In this document: positions 1-11,115 of the stretch, piece by piece
Layout of the letters: the number at the start of each line of letters is the position of its first letter
Numbering within the stretch: the first letter of the stretch is position 1
Source: Haematococcus lacustris
Lineage: Eukaryota; Chlorophyta; Chlorophyceae; Chlamydomonadales; Haematococcaceae
Assembly: GCA_030144725.1 (NCBI GenBank)
Contig: JASKMD010000014.1
Span: forward strand, 3,028,870 to 3,092,869
Direction: 5' to 3'
DNA: 64,000 bases
Notes under the pieces: model-generated
What the model was told of the DNA's origin: nothing
Database searches by the model: none
What the model saw: only the letters and a program-made list of their open reading frames with translations
Program-made: the position numbers and the translations under genes

Positions 1-2722
1 CCTGTGCTGCTCATGCCAGTGCCCTCCGCCCAATGAGAGGGACCCCTCATGCTGCTAACCCCCCCCCTGGCTTGGCTGACCCTGACATGCCTGCTGCCAC
101 CCACTGCCACCAGCCAGGCAGCAGGTGGGTTAGAGGCAGCTGACCCCTTAGGTTGGCTGAACCTGACATGCTGCCACCCTACACTGCCCCCGCCGGCAGG
201 CAGGTGAGAGGGCGCTCCCCCCTTAGGGGGGACCTGCCCCTCTGCCACCTGCCCGGGGCCCAATGAGACAGGCACCTGCCAGGCAGCTCCCCCCCTAGGT
301 TGGACCTGGCCTACTGCCACCCCACACTGCCCCCGGGGCCCAGGCCAGGCAGCAGGCAGGTGAGAGGGCGGGCTTGAGGGGGACCTGGCAGACTGCCGCC
401 CTGCCCTGCCCGGAGCCCACTGCCCTGCAGCCGCTGCCTCAACACCGTGGCGGCGCTTGCCTTGAGCAGCTTGTCCGCGAACTTCCTGAGCGGCTGCGGC
501 GTCATCAGCGGCACTGAGGCGCGCAGCCTCCTCAGCGTGAAGGCCTGCAGCGGCGCGTCCGTCATGGCGGCCAGGGCGTGCAGGCTGTTGCCCAGGAAGC
601 TCTTCAGCAGCGGACCGACCTTGCGCCACCTGGGGCAGGGCAGGGGGGGGCAGGGGGGGGGGGCTGGGGGAGGGGCAAGAGGCAGCAGGGAGGGGGAGGG
701 GCATGAGGGGTGCCTGCAACCCTGCCCCCCTCCATCCCCTTGTCCACCCCTGATGCCCCTGAGAGGAGGGAGAGGGAAAAGGGTCAGGGGCAACACCTCC
801 TCCACAGCTTCCCTCCTTCCCCCCTCCTTCCCCCTTCCTTCCCCCCCCGTCCCCCCTCCTTCCCCCTCCTGCCCCCTCCTGCCCCCTCCTGCCCCCCTCC
901 TGCCCCCCCCCCGGGCCCAGGCTGCTGTCCCCCACCTAGGGCAGCGCTGCAGCTCCTCAGCAGCCAGCGGCGCATCCTGCTGCCGCCCCTGCAGGCCCAG
1001 CAGCCGCCTGAACAGGCCGTCCCCCTCGCGCAGCATGAACAGCATCACGGCGTTGTACACGGCGCCGCTGCCAATGCGCAGCTCATCCTCCTCCTGCACG
1101 CCACACAGCAGGGGGGGGCAGCAGCAGGGGGCGGGGCAGCTGGGGCGCAGCTGGCAGTGAGGGGCCGGGCAGCAATGCCAGGAGCAGCAGGCCCATGGGT
1201 CAGTGTGTAAGGGCTGCTGCCGGAAGGGGTCGACAGGGGCAGGGGTGCAGGGGGGCAAGGGGGCAGGGGGGCGAGGGGGCAAGGGGGGCAGGGATGGCAA
1301 ACCGAGAATTGTCCGCCACTGCTGCCTGGACTGCTGCCCTGGACACACGGCCCATCAAGGCCATGCACAGGGCGGGTTGATCTGCAGTGACCCCCTCACC
1401 CTTGCTTTGAGCCTGCAGCCTACATCTAACCCTACCCCCTACCCCCTGCCCCCTCCCCCCCTCCCCCCCCCCTCCCCCTCCCCCTCCCCTCCCCCCCCCT
1501 CCCCCCTCACCTGCTGCTCGCTGTCCCCGTAGCGGCAGGCCGCCCTGAAGGCCCTGACCAGCTGGCGCATGGCCCCCAGCGAGGCGCTGCGCCGGGCGCT
1601 GTCCACCCACTGAGCCAGCAGCTGGCTGCTCACCAGCACTCGCTGACCTGCGGGGCCAGGGGCAGCAGCAGAGCTGAACAGGGGGGGCGGGGGGCAGAGG
1701 GGGGGCAGAGGGGGGGAGGGGAGGGGGGCGGGGGAGAGGGTGCAGGCAGGGGGGAGGGGGGCCAGGGTGCAGGGGGAGGGGCGCGGGAGGGGGGTGTGGT
1801 GGTCAGGGGCTGGCTGAGGCCCCTGAGGGGTGCTGGTGAAGGTCAGGGGGGGGCAGGGGCCTGGAGGTGGGGGCGTGGCAGCAGCTGGGCCACAGAGCAG
1901 GCCGGACCCTGGACACCTCTCCCTCCAGACCCCTGCCCAGCACTTGCCGGGGGGCGCTGCAGCCTCCTGCTCCTCCTCCTCCCCCTCCTCGTCCTCGCCC
2001 TGCTGGCCCTTCTGCTGGGCAGCAGTGGGCAGCGCAGTCTTAGCCTGCAGGCAGCAGCAGCACCAGGGGGTCAGGCAAGAGAGCGGGGAGTGCACCGGTG
2101 ACGGCCTCTCCCCCCCACCTTCTTGGCAGCCCCTTTCTTGGCAGCTTCCGCCTTCTTCCCCTCCTCTCTCCTCCTCCTCCTCTTCCTCCTCCTCATCCTC
2201 CTCCTCATCATCATCGTCGTCACCCTCCTCAGCGCCAAAGCCGAGCAGATCAGCGTCTGTTTGCTGCAGGTAGCTGCACAGCGCAAGCAGCAGCAGGGGG
2301 AAAAGGGGGGCAGGCACAGGGGTCAGTGGGGGCAATGGGGGCAGCGGGGGCAGGCAGCGGGGGCAGGCACAGGGGGCAATGGGGGCAGGCAGTGCCAGGC
2401 CCTCTAGGCCATCACTAGGACATCACTAGGACCTCAGGCAGCCAGCTGACGGCCCCAGCCCCCCCCCACCTGCTGCTGCTGCCATACCAACTCCTGACCC
2501 AGCATCACCCGGACGCTGCCCCCGCCCCCCCTGCTGCCCCCCCCCTAACCCCCTGCTGCTGCCCCCCTTTTCCCCCTGCTGCTGCCAGCCACTCACGCCC
2601 AGAACTCCGGGTCCTTTTCCTTCAGCGCTGCCAGCTGAGCGCGATGCCGCCCCACCGCCCCCCGCAGCTGACGGTTGTCCGCTGCCACCGGGTCACTGCC
2701 GCCAGCCCCCCCTCCCCTCCTC

Positions 2723-2756
<34 letters not shown>

Positions 2757-3577
2757 TTCACCCTCCTCCTCCCCCTCCCCCGCTGGCTCCCCTGCAGCCG
2801 CAGTCAGCCACACAGCAGCCTAGTCATCCTAGTCAGCCGCACAGCCGCCCAGCACCCCAGCAGCCTAGTCAGCACCGCCTCCTCCTCACTGCCAGGGGCA
2901 ACGCGGCGCAGCCTTGGGAACAGTCAGCTGGGCCTGCCGCCAGCACTGGCCTGCACCCACGCGGCTAGGCACCACACAGCAGCCTGCCTGACACACAGCC
3001 TTAGCCGCTGCCCCTGCAGCCCTCTGCGCCCCTCACCACCTGCCTTGCACCCCCTACACTGCAGCCCAGGGCCGCTGCTCCTCCCTCCTGACCACCTGCA
3101 CCCCTGGGCTGCTCTGCAGGCCCCCAGGCACCTGCACTGCCCCCCAGCTCGGCGGACACGTCCTCGTCCTCCCCCTCCTCCTCCTCGCCCTCCTCGCTGC
3201 TCAGCTGCGTGTCGCTGCCCAGCTCGTCCCCCTCCTCCCCTCCTCTCTCATCATCACTGCTGCCGGACAAGTCCTGGAAGCCACCGTCTAGGAACTCATC
3301 AACGCCCATGTCCGCTGCGGCCTTGTGCTGCGGCTGCTCCTTGACATGGCCATGCTTGGCAGCGAAACCTGGGGCATGCCAGGGCGACAAGCGCGCTCCT
3401 TTCCAACTGACTTCGCTGATGCTGGAAGAAGCTGTCGAAGCAGCGCTAGGAGTTGAGTGCCGCACCAGCTTTCTTCGATACTCCAGCTGTACGTGAGAAA
3501 GGCTTCTTCTTGCTAACGCCCGCCTTGGCCTTGTTCTTTAGAAAGTTCTTTGTGGACTTCTTAATCTTCCCCCCCAT
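1..3577 (-). CDS. NOC2: NOC2-like nucleolar complex protein, 3' end beyond the left edge
   Basis: Noc2 family proteins pair with Noc1 or Noc3 in the nucleolus and nucleoplasm to mature and export pre-60S ribosomal particles. The start is the ATG at 3577-3575, opening a Lys-rich nucleolar-type N-terminus (MGGKIKKSTKNFLKNKAKAG). An acidic segment follows with the family motif VDEFLDGGFQDL near 3300. Exons supported by splice sites and phase are about 2690-2597 (LKEKDPEFW, a Noc2 hallmark), 2273-2119 (YLQQTDADLLGF, then Asp/Glu-rich), 2044-1944, 1673-1511 (AMRQLVRAFRAACRYG), 1093-936 and 629-about 421 (FTLRRLRASVPLM). Exons between 3493 and 2700 are not resolved, and nothing left of about 420 can be joined with confidence. 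The exon at 2273-2119 holds one base too many for its frame (see findings). The gene is divergent from the RanBPM-like gene. The family call is confident, the exon ends less so. Confidence 0.85.
2158..2161 (-). other. NOC2: One-base frame conflict in the NOC2 exon
   Basis: The exon 2273-2119 must enter with one base completing a codon and leave in phase 0, so its length should be 3n+1, but it is 155 bases. The acidic half and the Lys/Ala-rich half (KKAEAAKKGAAKK) lie in adjacent frames. The switch maps to a run of four C on the plus strand. Without the shift the next exon would open with an in-frame stop. This is either a sequencing error or a real frameshift. Confidence 0.6.
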
Positions 3578-3921
3578 CTTAGGGCGCCCGACTGCGGCCG
3601 CCAACCACCCAGCTCTGAACCCGCAAGCGCTAACCGACTTGACAAAGCAGAGCGCGCGTAGAGCGCGTACAGTCCGTACTGGGAATCGCGAGTGCGCAAG
3701 CTTCGGGTTTGTTGGTTGATGCTTGCACAAGGGATACGTGACTGGCTGCGCTGCTGCCAACCCTGATACTGCGATGCTTGTGTCTTCATGAGCTGAAGCT
3801 GCCGGGAAGCCCCTGCCCGCGCAGCTGTTGGCAGCAGCAGCAGACCTGGCAACCTGTTGCCAGGCTTGCGTCCGCCGCCTCTCTTCTGCAGCGGCGGAGG
3901 GAAAGAAAAGTTGCAGAAGCA

Positions 3922-4265
3922 GCAGGGGCAGGGGCAGGGGCAGGGGCAGGGGCAGGGGCAGGGGCAGGGGCAGGGGCAGGGGCAGGGGCAGGGGCAGGGG
4001 CAGGGGCAGGGGCAGGGGCAGGGGCAGGGGCAGGGGCAGGGGCAGGGGCAGGGGCAGGGGCAGGGGCAGGGGCAGGGGCAGGGGCAGGGGCAGGGGCAGG
4101 GGCAGGGGCAGGGGCAGGGGCAGGGGCAGGGGCAGGGGCAGGGGCAGGGGCAGGGGCAGGGGCAGGGGCAGGGGCAGGGGCAGGGGCAGGGGCAGGGGCA
4201 GGGGCAGGGGCAGGGGCAGGGGCAGGGGCAGGGGCAGGGGCAGGGGCAGGGGCAGGGGCAGGGGC
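3922..4265. repeat. (CAGGGG)n hexanucleotide array, about 57 copies
   Basis: The array is an almost perfect run of the hexamer over 344 bases. It encodes only dipeptide repeats in every frame (Gly-Arg, Gly-Ala or Gly-Gln on plus, Pro-Leu or Pro-Ala on minus) and is not a gene. Every 22 bases contain four G4 runs with two-base loops, an ideal G-quadruplex motif on the plus strand. It lies in the divergent spacer, about 350 bases upstream of the NOC2 start codon and 1.2 kb upstream of the RanBPM-like start. Confidence 0.97.
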
Positions 4266-5459
4266 TGCTGCAGCCTGGCTGTGTCCCAGCACAACCAGCA
4301 CTACCTCAGCCTGGTGGGAGGGTGAAAAGGGCATGTGCCGAGGTTCCTCACCTTCTGTAATGCACGGCCAACGGCAAGGGCGTAGTCATTCTTTTTCCTT
4401 TTTTTCGCTACCTCGACCACTGCCCTCCCCTCGGCTTCCCAGCGGGCACCAGGCAGCTGGCCACAGGCAGTGCAGCTGGCCCCCCGGCCCCCCCCGGCCC
4501 CACCGAGGCTGCTAGCACTAGCCAGAGCACACATCTCCTATCCGGTCTCCTCCTCAGCCACGCCCTGCCCAATGCTTTGCGGTGCAGGGCTGCGCTGGGC
4601 AGATGGGGCCTGAGCCCTGGCCCAGCTCAGCCCAGACCCCCAGCATCACAGCAGCCTGGGGTGGTCCGGGCTCAGGGGGGGCCAGGCACTGCCCAGGTGC
4701 CGCTTGGCCTGCTGCTGGGTGCGCTGGAGGTGGTGATGAGAGGCGGTGGGGGCGCTGTGCTCAGGTGGGGTGAGGGGGCGGGAGGGAGAAGCTGACCAGC
4801 CAGCTGTGGCGGCTGGGTAGACGAGGAGCAGGGCCGGGGCCCGGGGGGGCGGGCCAGGCGGGATGAAGTCTGCCTTGCGCTCTGCACTGACTTCCCCCCC
4901 ACATCCCCTGCGCTTCGCCCTGGCTGATGGCCAGGCCTGCCTGCCCACCCCCCCCGGGTGAATGATAGCTGGTGAAGGACATCACCACCCGCCCGCCCGC
5001 CCGTCCGCCCTGAACGCCATGTTGAGCCTCCGACGGCCCACTCTGCTGGAGCAAGGTATGCTAGCATCAGCCAGCCTACCAGGGGTTGAGGCCCTACCGA
5101 TGCTGCGTGATTTGCTTGTGTGCAATGCCTGGTCACCTGCACCTGCCACCAAGGAACCAGGGAGCGGCTTGCGAGTTGTTTAGGAGTGCTGGCCATGTAA
5201 GTACAAATCCCAGTACAAATCTACCCTAATCGCCACGTTTGCAATGATGTGACAGGCCAGGCCCACAGCAAGCATGCACGTAAATGTACATTACAGATTG
5301 ACGGAAATGTACACGCATGTCGAACGGTCTGGGATATGAAGGGAAGCCCGAGCAACACAACGGTGGTTCGAAAGCAGCTCTGCAGCATTTGGGAGCAGGC
5401 GAGGCGGGGCATGGGCCCCTCATAACCCTAGCGGGGCGGTTTCTCTCGCAGCACCAGCC
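4266..5459. other. Divergent intergenic spacer, no secure gene
   Basis: The spacer should hold the promoters of NOC2 (left, minus) and the RanBPM-like gene (right, plus). A minus-strand stretch at about 4440-4348 reads VVEVAKKRKKNDYALAVGRA and is followed by a GTGAGG donor-like site, so an unrecognised small exon is possible. I could not connect it to anything. The sequence TCTCTCGCAG just before 5451 could be an acceptor, so a 5' non-coding or extra coding exon of the RanBPM-like gene may lie here. Confidence 0.4.
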
Positions 5460-6973
5460 ATGGCAGGAGCCTGGCAGGAGCCAGCACCCAGCGAGCTAAA
5501 CATCGTCGAGACAGGCTACGGCGTGGAGGTGCAGCGGGACAGGTGCGTCGGCATTTCATGCTCCCTATCGCACTGCTCCATCCGCACGGATGCCTGCTTG
5601 TGAGCCTTAGGTCGTCGTAGGAAAGCATGCCACGAACCGCTGTGCCGAGACATGGGCTGGTCCATGCTGCTGCTTTCTGTTCGTCGCCGCTCAGGTTGTC
5701 CGTCAAGTACGTAGGCGAGGGCCGGCACTCTCTGGACGTGGGCGCAGTGCAGGCCAACCACCCGGTGCCGGCCCACCAGCTGGTCTACTATTACGAACTC
5801 ACCTGCGTGGACCAGGGCGAGCACCGCAAGATCGCCATCGGCTTCGCTGAGAAAGGCTTCAAAATGAACCGCCAGCCAGGGTGCGCCGCTGCTGCAGCCA
5901 GGGGCAGCAATGGAGGGGAAGGGACCAGATGTGCGACCTACTGCAGCCCACCCTCCCCGCAGCACCTTGCCTCCCGGCCCTGCCCACACCCAGCGCCTTG
6001 CCCCTCAGCCTGAACCCTAATCCTAGCCCAGACCCTAACCCTAACCCTAGCTTAAACCGTCACCCTGACCTTTATCCCAGATGGCCCCTGGGGGTGCTGG
6101 GGGGCTGCACCCAGGACATGACCCAGGGTGCAGTGGCTCAGGTCAGCACCTCTGCACAGCGCAACTGTCAGGACTCAGGCTAGGTGGTGCGGGGGGTAAG
6201 GCCGGACTGGGTGAGGCTTGAGGGGGAGGCGGGTGGGAGTGTCAGGCCGGCTGCAGGGCGTGAGTGCGGGTGCGGCGGTGCGGTGCAGGTGGGAGCCGCA
6301 CAGCTACGGGTACCATGGTGATGATGGCCAGGTGTACCACGCTGCGGGCAAGGGCGAGGCGTACGGACCCACCTTTGGCACCGGGGACACTGTGGGCGCC
6401 TGCCTGCACCAGGGCCACCAGACGCTGTTCTTCACGTGAGGGGCGGGAGGGGCGGGGCAGGCAGCAGGGGGGGCACGGGGCAGGGAGGCTGGGGAGGGGG
6501 CAGGGCAGGAGGGAAGAGCTGTGTGGAGCAGCCGGGGAGCATTGCCTGTGTTATGTTTAGAGTGTGTCGTAGCAGGGTTGAGGGTAGTGCTGGGGTGGGG
6601 TGAGGTGGGGTGAGGTGGGGTGGGGTGGGGTGGGGTAGGGTGGGGGTGACTGGCACAGTGTGCATGGTGCTGGGCGCAGGAAGAACGGTGTGCGGTTGAA
6701 AACGGCCTTCAGGGGCGTCACTGGTCGCCTGTACCCCACCATAGGCCTGCACAGGTGGGGGGAGGGGCTGGACTGGCTGCCAGGGCTGCAGAGCTTGCAA
6801 GAGGGGAGGGGAAACCAGCCTTGGGCCCCACCCACAGCCCCCTGGCCTAGCCGGACCCCCTGCTGACATGACCCCTGCTGCTGTCGCCCCCTCCACACCG
6901 CTTCCTGCCCTGCATGCAGCCAACAGCTGATCAGTCAGTTCCACTGGCTGCTGCTGACATTTAGTGAGGCTCC

Positions 6974-7036
<63 letters not shown>

Positions 7037-9613
7037 CTGCCCTGCAGTAAGAATGAGCATGTGCGCCTCAATTTTGGTGACATGCCCTTCAAGTTCGACC
7101 TGCCGGTGAGAGGGCAAAGCCAGGCCGGCAGCAGGCAGGGTGAGCTAAGGGATGCAGTGGCAGGGAGGGCCAAGGCGTGGCATCAGCCCTGTAGTGGCAC
7201 CTCAGCCAGGTAGCAGCAGCACCAGCAGCAGGAGCCTCACCAGATGTCAGCGGCAGCCAGTGGAAACTGACTAGGGATGGCCAAGGCATGGCATCAGCCC
7301 TGTACCGCCCTGCTGCCAGGACTCTGAAACCAAGGGTGGCCAGCAGGGCCAAGGCGTTCACTAGCCCTGCAGGGGCCAGGCACCGCCCTGCTGCCAGAAC
7401 TCTGAAACTAAGTGTGGCTGGCAGGGCCGGTGGAGCATCAGGCCAGCACTCCGCAGCATCCCTGCCCTGACCTCTGCCCTCCCTGCCCTGACCTGATGCC
7501 CCTGAGGCAGGTGAGGGCAGTGGGGCCCAGGGCTCATCAGCTGCCCTGCCCCTCAGTCCCAGCTGCCTGGCCCCTGCAGGGTTTGCTGCGGGAGGAGCAG
7601 GAGGCACACGTGAGGGAGGTGGCAAGGTAACGCCAGCAACTGACAGCAACTGCCAGCAACTGTCCAGGCAGCCATCAAAGCAGGCCAGGCAGGCGCAGCA
7701 GGCTCCACACTGCTGGCTTGGTGACCTCAGCAGCGACCTGCCCTGCCTGCCGCCTGCCTGCTGCTGCGCCCCCCGGCCGCAGCCAGGCGCTGCCCCCCCA
7801 GGTGGTGCCCCAGGTGGTGCGTGACTACCTGCACCACTGCGGCTATGCGGCCAGCCTGGCTGCCCTGGACTCCGCCCTGCTCTGCCCCGGCCTGCCGGAG
7901 CCCCTGGCCGTCCCCCTGCAGGGTGGTGGCGAGGCGGAGGCGGGCTGCCTGGCCCTGCGCCAGGCTGTGCGGCAGCGCCTGATGGCTGGGGAGGTGGACG
8001 CGGCGCTGCAGCTGGTGCAGGCCGCGCTGCCACAGGTCAGGTCAGGGCAGGGCAGGGCAGGGCAGGGCAGGGCAGGCAGGCTGTGAGGCAGTCGGGCAGC
8101 GCAGTGCAGGGAGGAGGGGAGGAGGTCCCATTTCCACGGGCAGACGCCAGAAACGACCAGAAACGACCTGCATCACCACAACCACCATTTGCAGCAGGGG
8201 CAGCAGCAGCAGGGGCAGTGAGGCAGTGGGGCATTCCAGTGCAGGGAGGAGGGGGAGCCAGGCAGGCGCCTAGCTGACGGGGAGCTGTGGGGTGGAGCAG
8301 GTGCCAGGGCCATGGCCAAGCTCAGCACCCTACGGGTCCAGGGCCAGCAGCCTAGTGGCGCTGCCAAGGTTGCTTGCCCAAGGTTGCTTGCCTGCCTGCC
8401 TGCCTGGCTTGCTGCAGGTGCTGGGCCCTGGGTATGAGGAGGTGCAGGTACAGCTGTACTGCCAGAAGTACATCGAGCTCATCAGGTGTCAACAGCTGCT
8501 GGCCCCGGCAGCTGCAGGGCAGGCAGGCCAGGGCGGCATGAGGCCGTGGGCTGGGGCGTGCGGGATCAGGCCAGGCCAGGCTGCCCTCTGCCTGCTTGGA
8601 AAGGCAGAAGCTGGGCAGGAGGGTAGGCCCAGGGCTGCAGAGGGGCTAGCTGGGTGGTGTGCATCAAAGGGGCGGCTGGACCTCAACGTGCTGCTGCGGG
8701 CACCACACCGCTTCAGTGCGTGTGCGTGTGCGTGTGCAGGCGGGGTGAGGTGCTGGCAGCAGTGGAGTGCGCTCGGTCCCTGCTGGCCCCCTTGCGGGCG
8801 TGGCTGCCTCAGTGTAAGGGTACGCTGCGGGATGTGGTGGCCCTGGTGGCGTACCAGAAGCCAGAGGTGGGTGGGAGGGTGGCAGCACCAGGATGTGGGG
8901 CCAGGGGCTGCAGCACCAGGCTGGACACGCAGGCAGGCAGGCTGGCAGGCAGGTGGGGGGCCAAGGTAGGCAGGCAGGCAGGCGGGCGGGCAGGTGGGAA
9001 GGCTGGCAGGGCTGTGGGCTGCCTGCACCCAGAGCCAGGTCCGCCTTCAGGTGTGATGGGGGGCTGGGGCCAGTACCATGCAGGTAGGGCTCTGCTGCTG
9101 CTGTTGCACGCAGAACTCTCCTCTGGCGGACCTGCTGTTACCAGCCCAGCGGGCGCTGGTGGCCGACAGCGTGAACACGGCGCTGCTGGCGGCTGCAGGG
9201 GGCAGGCTGCCAGGCTCCGTCCCCACGGTGGGTTGTTGTGGGCTCTGCTTGTTGTGGGCCCTGTTTGCTTTGGACTAGTTGCTGGCAGGAGCAGCGTCGT
9301 GGACCGGGCGCAAACCACGCGTCACCTGTCGACGGACCTACGCCGCGATGTCCCGCTCACACCTGCTCACTCCCGACGAATGCGTCACGCGATCAGCCAG
9401 GGTCAAACGTGACGCGGGAAACGTCGCTGCCTCGTGGCCCTGGCTGGGCGAGCCTGCCTGGCCGCTGCCTGGCCGCAGAGCGTCCTGGAGCGGCTGCTGG
9501 CGCACACCTGCTCCCTGCAGCAGGCCCTCACAACGCTGAGTGGCGGCCAGGGCGAGCTGATGCGGCTGGACCAGCTGCTGGACCTCAGCGCCTGCCACCC
9601 GTACCAGAGCTAG
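5460..9613 (+). CDS. RanBPM/RanBP9-like protein (SPRY-LisH-CTLH-CRA), GID/CTLH E3 ligase subunit
   Basis: RanBPM/RanBP9/10 proteins (yeast Gid1 relatives) are scaffolding subunits of the GID/CTLH ubiquitin ligase. Eleven exons join in phase to 430 codons: 5460-5542, 5695-5880, 6289-6435, 6680-6754, 7048-7105, 7580-7626, 7783-8035, 8418-8485, 8740-8866, 9114-9227 and 9479-9613 (stop TAG 9611-9613). All introns are GT-AG. The SPRY domain covers residues about 29-183 and shows the plant-like signatures LSVKYVGEG, VGAVQANHPVPA, IAIGFAEKGFKMNRQPGW, SYGYHGDDG and GPTFGTGDTVGA. LisH is at about 208-240 (VVRDYLHHCGYAASLAALD), CTLH at about 253-306 and CRA at about 300-425. The ATG gives a short N-terminus ending ELNIVETGYG before SPRY, like plant homologues. 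An upstream exon is possible. Length is near the plant family norm. It converges with the unknown gene ending at 11116. Confidence 0.93.
6032..6050. repeat. Short interstitial telomere-like repeat (CCCTAA)n
   Basis: Intron 2 of the RanBPM-like gene contains three CCCTAA/CCCTAG units with more degenerate units on either side (6012-6075). Similar short runs occur at 11050-11080 and 22051-22066. They match a TTAGGG-type telomere unit but are far too short to be a chromosome end. Confidence 0.6.
6975..7034 (+). repeat. (CTG)20 microsatellite next to a 3' splice site
   Basis: Twenty uninterrupted CTG units lie in intron 4 of the RanBPM-like gene and end 13 bases before the exon at 7048. The repeat therefore occupies the place where the branch point and pyrimidine tract are expected. 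It is not translated in the gene model; apparent poly-Ser or poly-Ala frames on the other strand are artefacts. Confidence 0.95.
8036..8085. repeat. (GGGCA)n pentamer run in intron 7
   Basis: About seven GGGCA units begin directly at the donor of intron 7 (GT at 8036-8037) of the RanBPM-like gene. Part of the repeat is shared with the splice donor context. Confidence 0.8.
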
Positions 9614-11115
9614 CCGAGTCGGCTTGTGACGGGACACGGTGGCTAACCCGGGTTCTTACATTCTCTTTCACATCTCCTGATCCATCACTCTTGTCTTGAG
9701 GAGGGCCCCACTGATCCCCTACACGGCTCCCAATGACATGGACAACCCAGCCCGTCACCCCCATCAGAATTAGCCAAGCCTGTTGCAAATGCCACGGACA
9801 ATCCAGCTAGCCAGTTCCTGCATAACTGCGTTTCCACTCACTGCCCATCGTGTTCGATACTAGTTGCCGTGCAATGTATCAGGGTCCGGTGATCGTCTTG
9901 CAAGCAGGCCTAGACTTCTTGGTACAGCATGTATCCTCAGCACCAGTTGAGCGCATGCAATGATAGTAGGCGAAGAGTTCAATCACCTGTTGCACTTTGT
10001 TTACACCACCACCGCTTGTGATGGCTGGCTGCATCACACAGAGAACCATACGACTTCCAAACTAAGGAACGGAGCTATCGCCCGCTGTGGTCGTTTGTTC
10101 ACTGCCAGTGCAGTCAGTGCAGGAGTAATGAGTGAGACCAAACCACCTCCGCACCAGCTGCCACTGCAGCCCTGTCTGTGCAGCCGTGCGTTTAGACAGG
10201 CCTGGCGCCACACAGTGTGCGCCATTGCCGTCCCTATGCGCTACGCGTGCATCACAACTAAAACCAGGATGTCGCAGCCGCCGCCCCAGGGCTTTGCGTC
10301 CCCCAACCCATCAATCCCAAATGCCTTAGGAGCCAGACCATGCCCGAGCAATGGTCTCGTGGCACCAGCTATGAGGCAGCAGGGGGCAATGCCCGTGACT
10401 CAAACCTGGTGCTGCAGGGAGCAGGCTGTGGCGCGATGATCTCTAAGCCTGCACCTCATCCCACACCCAAACGCCGCCTGCTCAGGTCAACTGCCCTGCT
10501 GCGGTCTATATTCAATATCACACAACGGCCAAACACCACACACCACCTCACACCACACCACACTGCTGTCGCTGCATAGCAGCTGTGTTGAGCGCCCCAG
10601 CCCCGGCACCCAGCCCCTGCCACACCACCCCTAGGGTCACCCCAGCAGCCATGATCCTCAACACTGCTGCCTGAGCAACCTGTCAGCTGCCTGTCAGATG
10701 AGGGCCGGGGGCCGCCCTGAGGCTGGGCTGTGCCTGCAGTGGCTCTAGGTGCAGTGTGCAGCAGCCTGACCTGCCCCCTCACCTGCTGTCAACACACCTC
10801 AAGGCGATGAGCCCACGCCTCCATATGGCCTGAGGGGGGTGAGGCCCCCCTTACCCAGCACCCAGCCCTAGGCCTCCTCCATGAGCTGTCCCCTCCTCTC
10901 CTCTACCCCCCACCCCTCAGCCTGCCCCTCTTGCCTGCCATGACCCAGCAGTCAGCCTCAATGCCAGCCTCCTGACCCTACCCCTAAACCTCACCCCACC
11001 CTGTCCTCTGGCACTGGCACGCCAGGTTCAGCATAGGGCGCAGGTGAGGGTAACCCTAACCCCTAACCCCCAACCCAGCACAGGGCATGCTGACGAGGTC
11101 GGGGCAGCAGGGTGC
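9614..11115. other. Convergent intergenic spacer
   Basis: The spacer lies between the stop codons of two convergent genes and should hold both 3' UTRs. No convincing exon, RNA gene or canonical algal TGTAA polyadenylation signal was found by eye near either stop. A short CCCTAA-rich stretch lies at 11050-11080, and CACAC-rich sequence at 10530-10565. Confidence 0.5.

Noticed and set aside
311..1610. Large Pro/Gly-rich frames on both strands
   Set aside because: They read through C/G-rich introns of NOC2; only the short segments with NOC2 similarity are real exons.
3446..4515. Long open frames encoding Pro-Leu, Pro-Ala, Gly-Arg, Gly-Ala and Gly-Gln repeats
   Set aside because: They are translations of the hexamer array in several frames and have no non-repeat support beyond the NOC2 first exon.
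4672..5196. 174-codon minus-strand frame upstream of the RanBPM-like gene
   Set aside because: Low-complexity Pro/Ser composition, overlapping open frames on the other strand, no recognisable motif and no splice-consistent partners.
6935..7173. Poly-Ser and poly-Ala frames on the minus strand
   Set aside because: They come from the (CTG)20 repeat in an intron of the RanBPM-like gene on the other strand.
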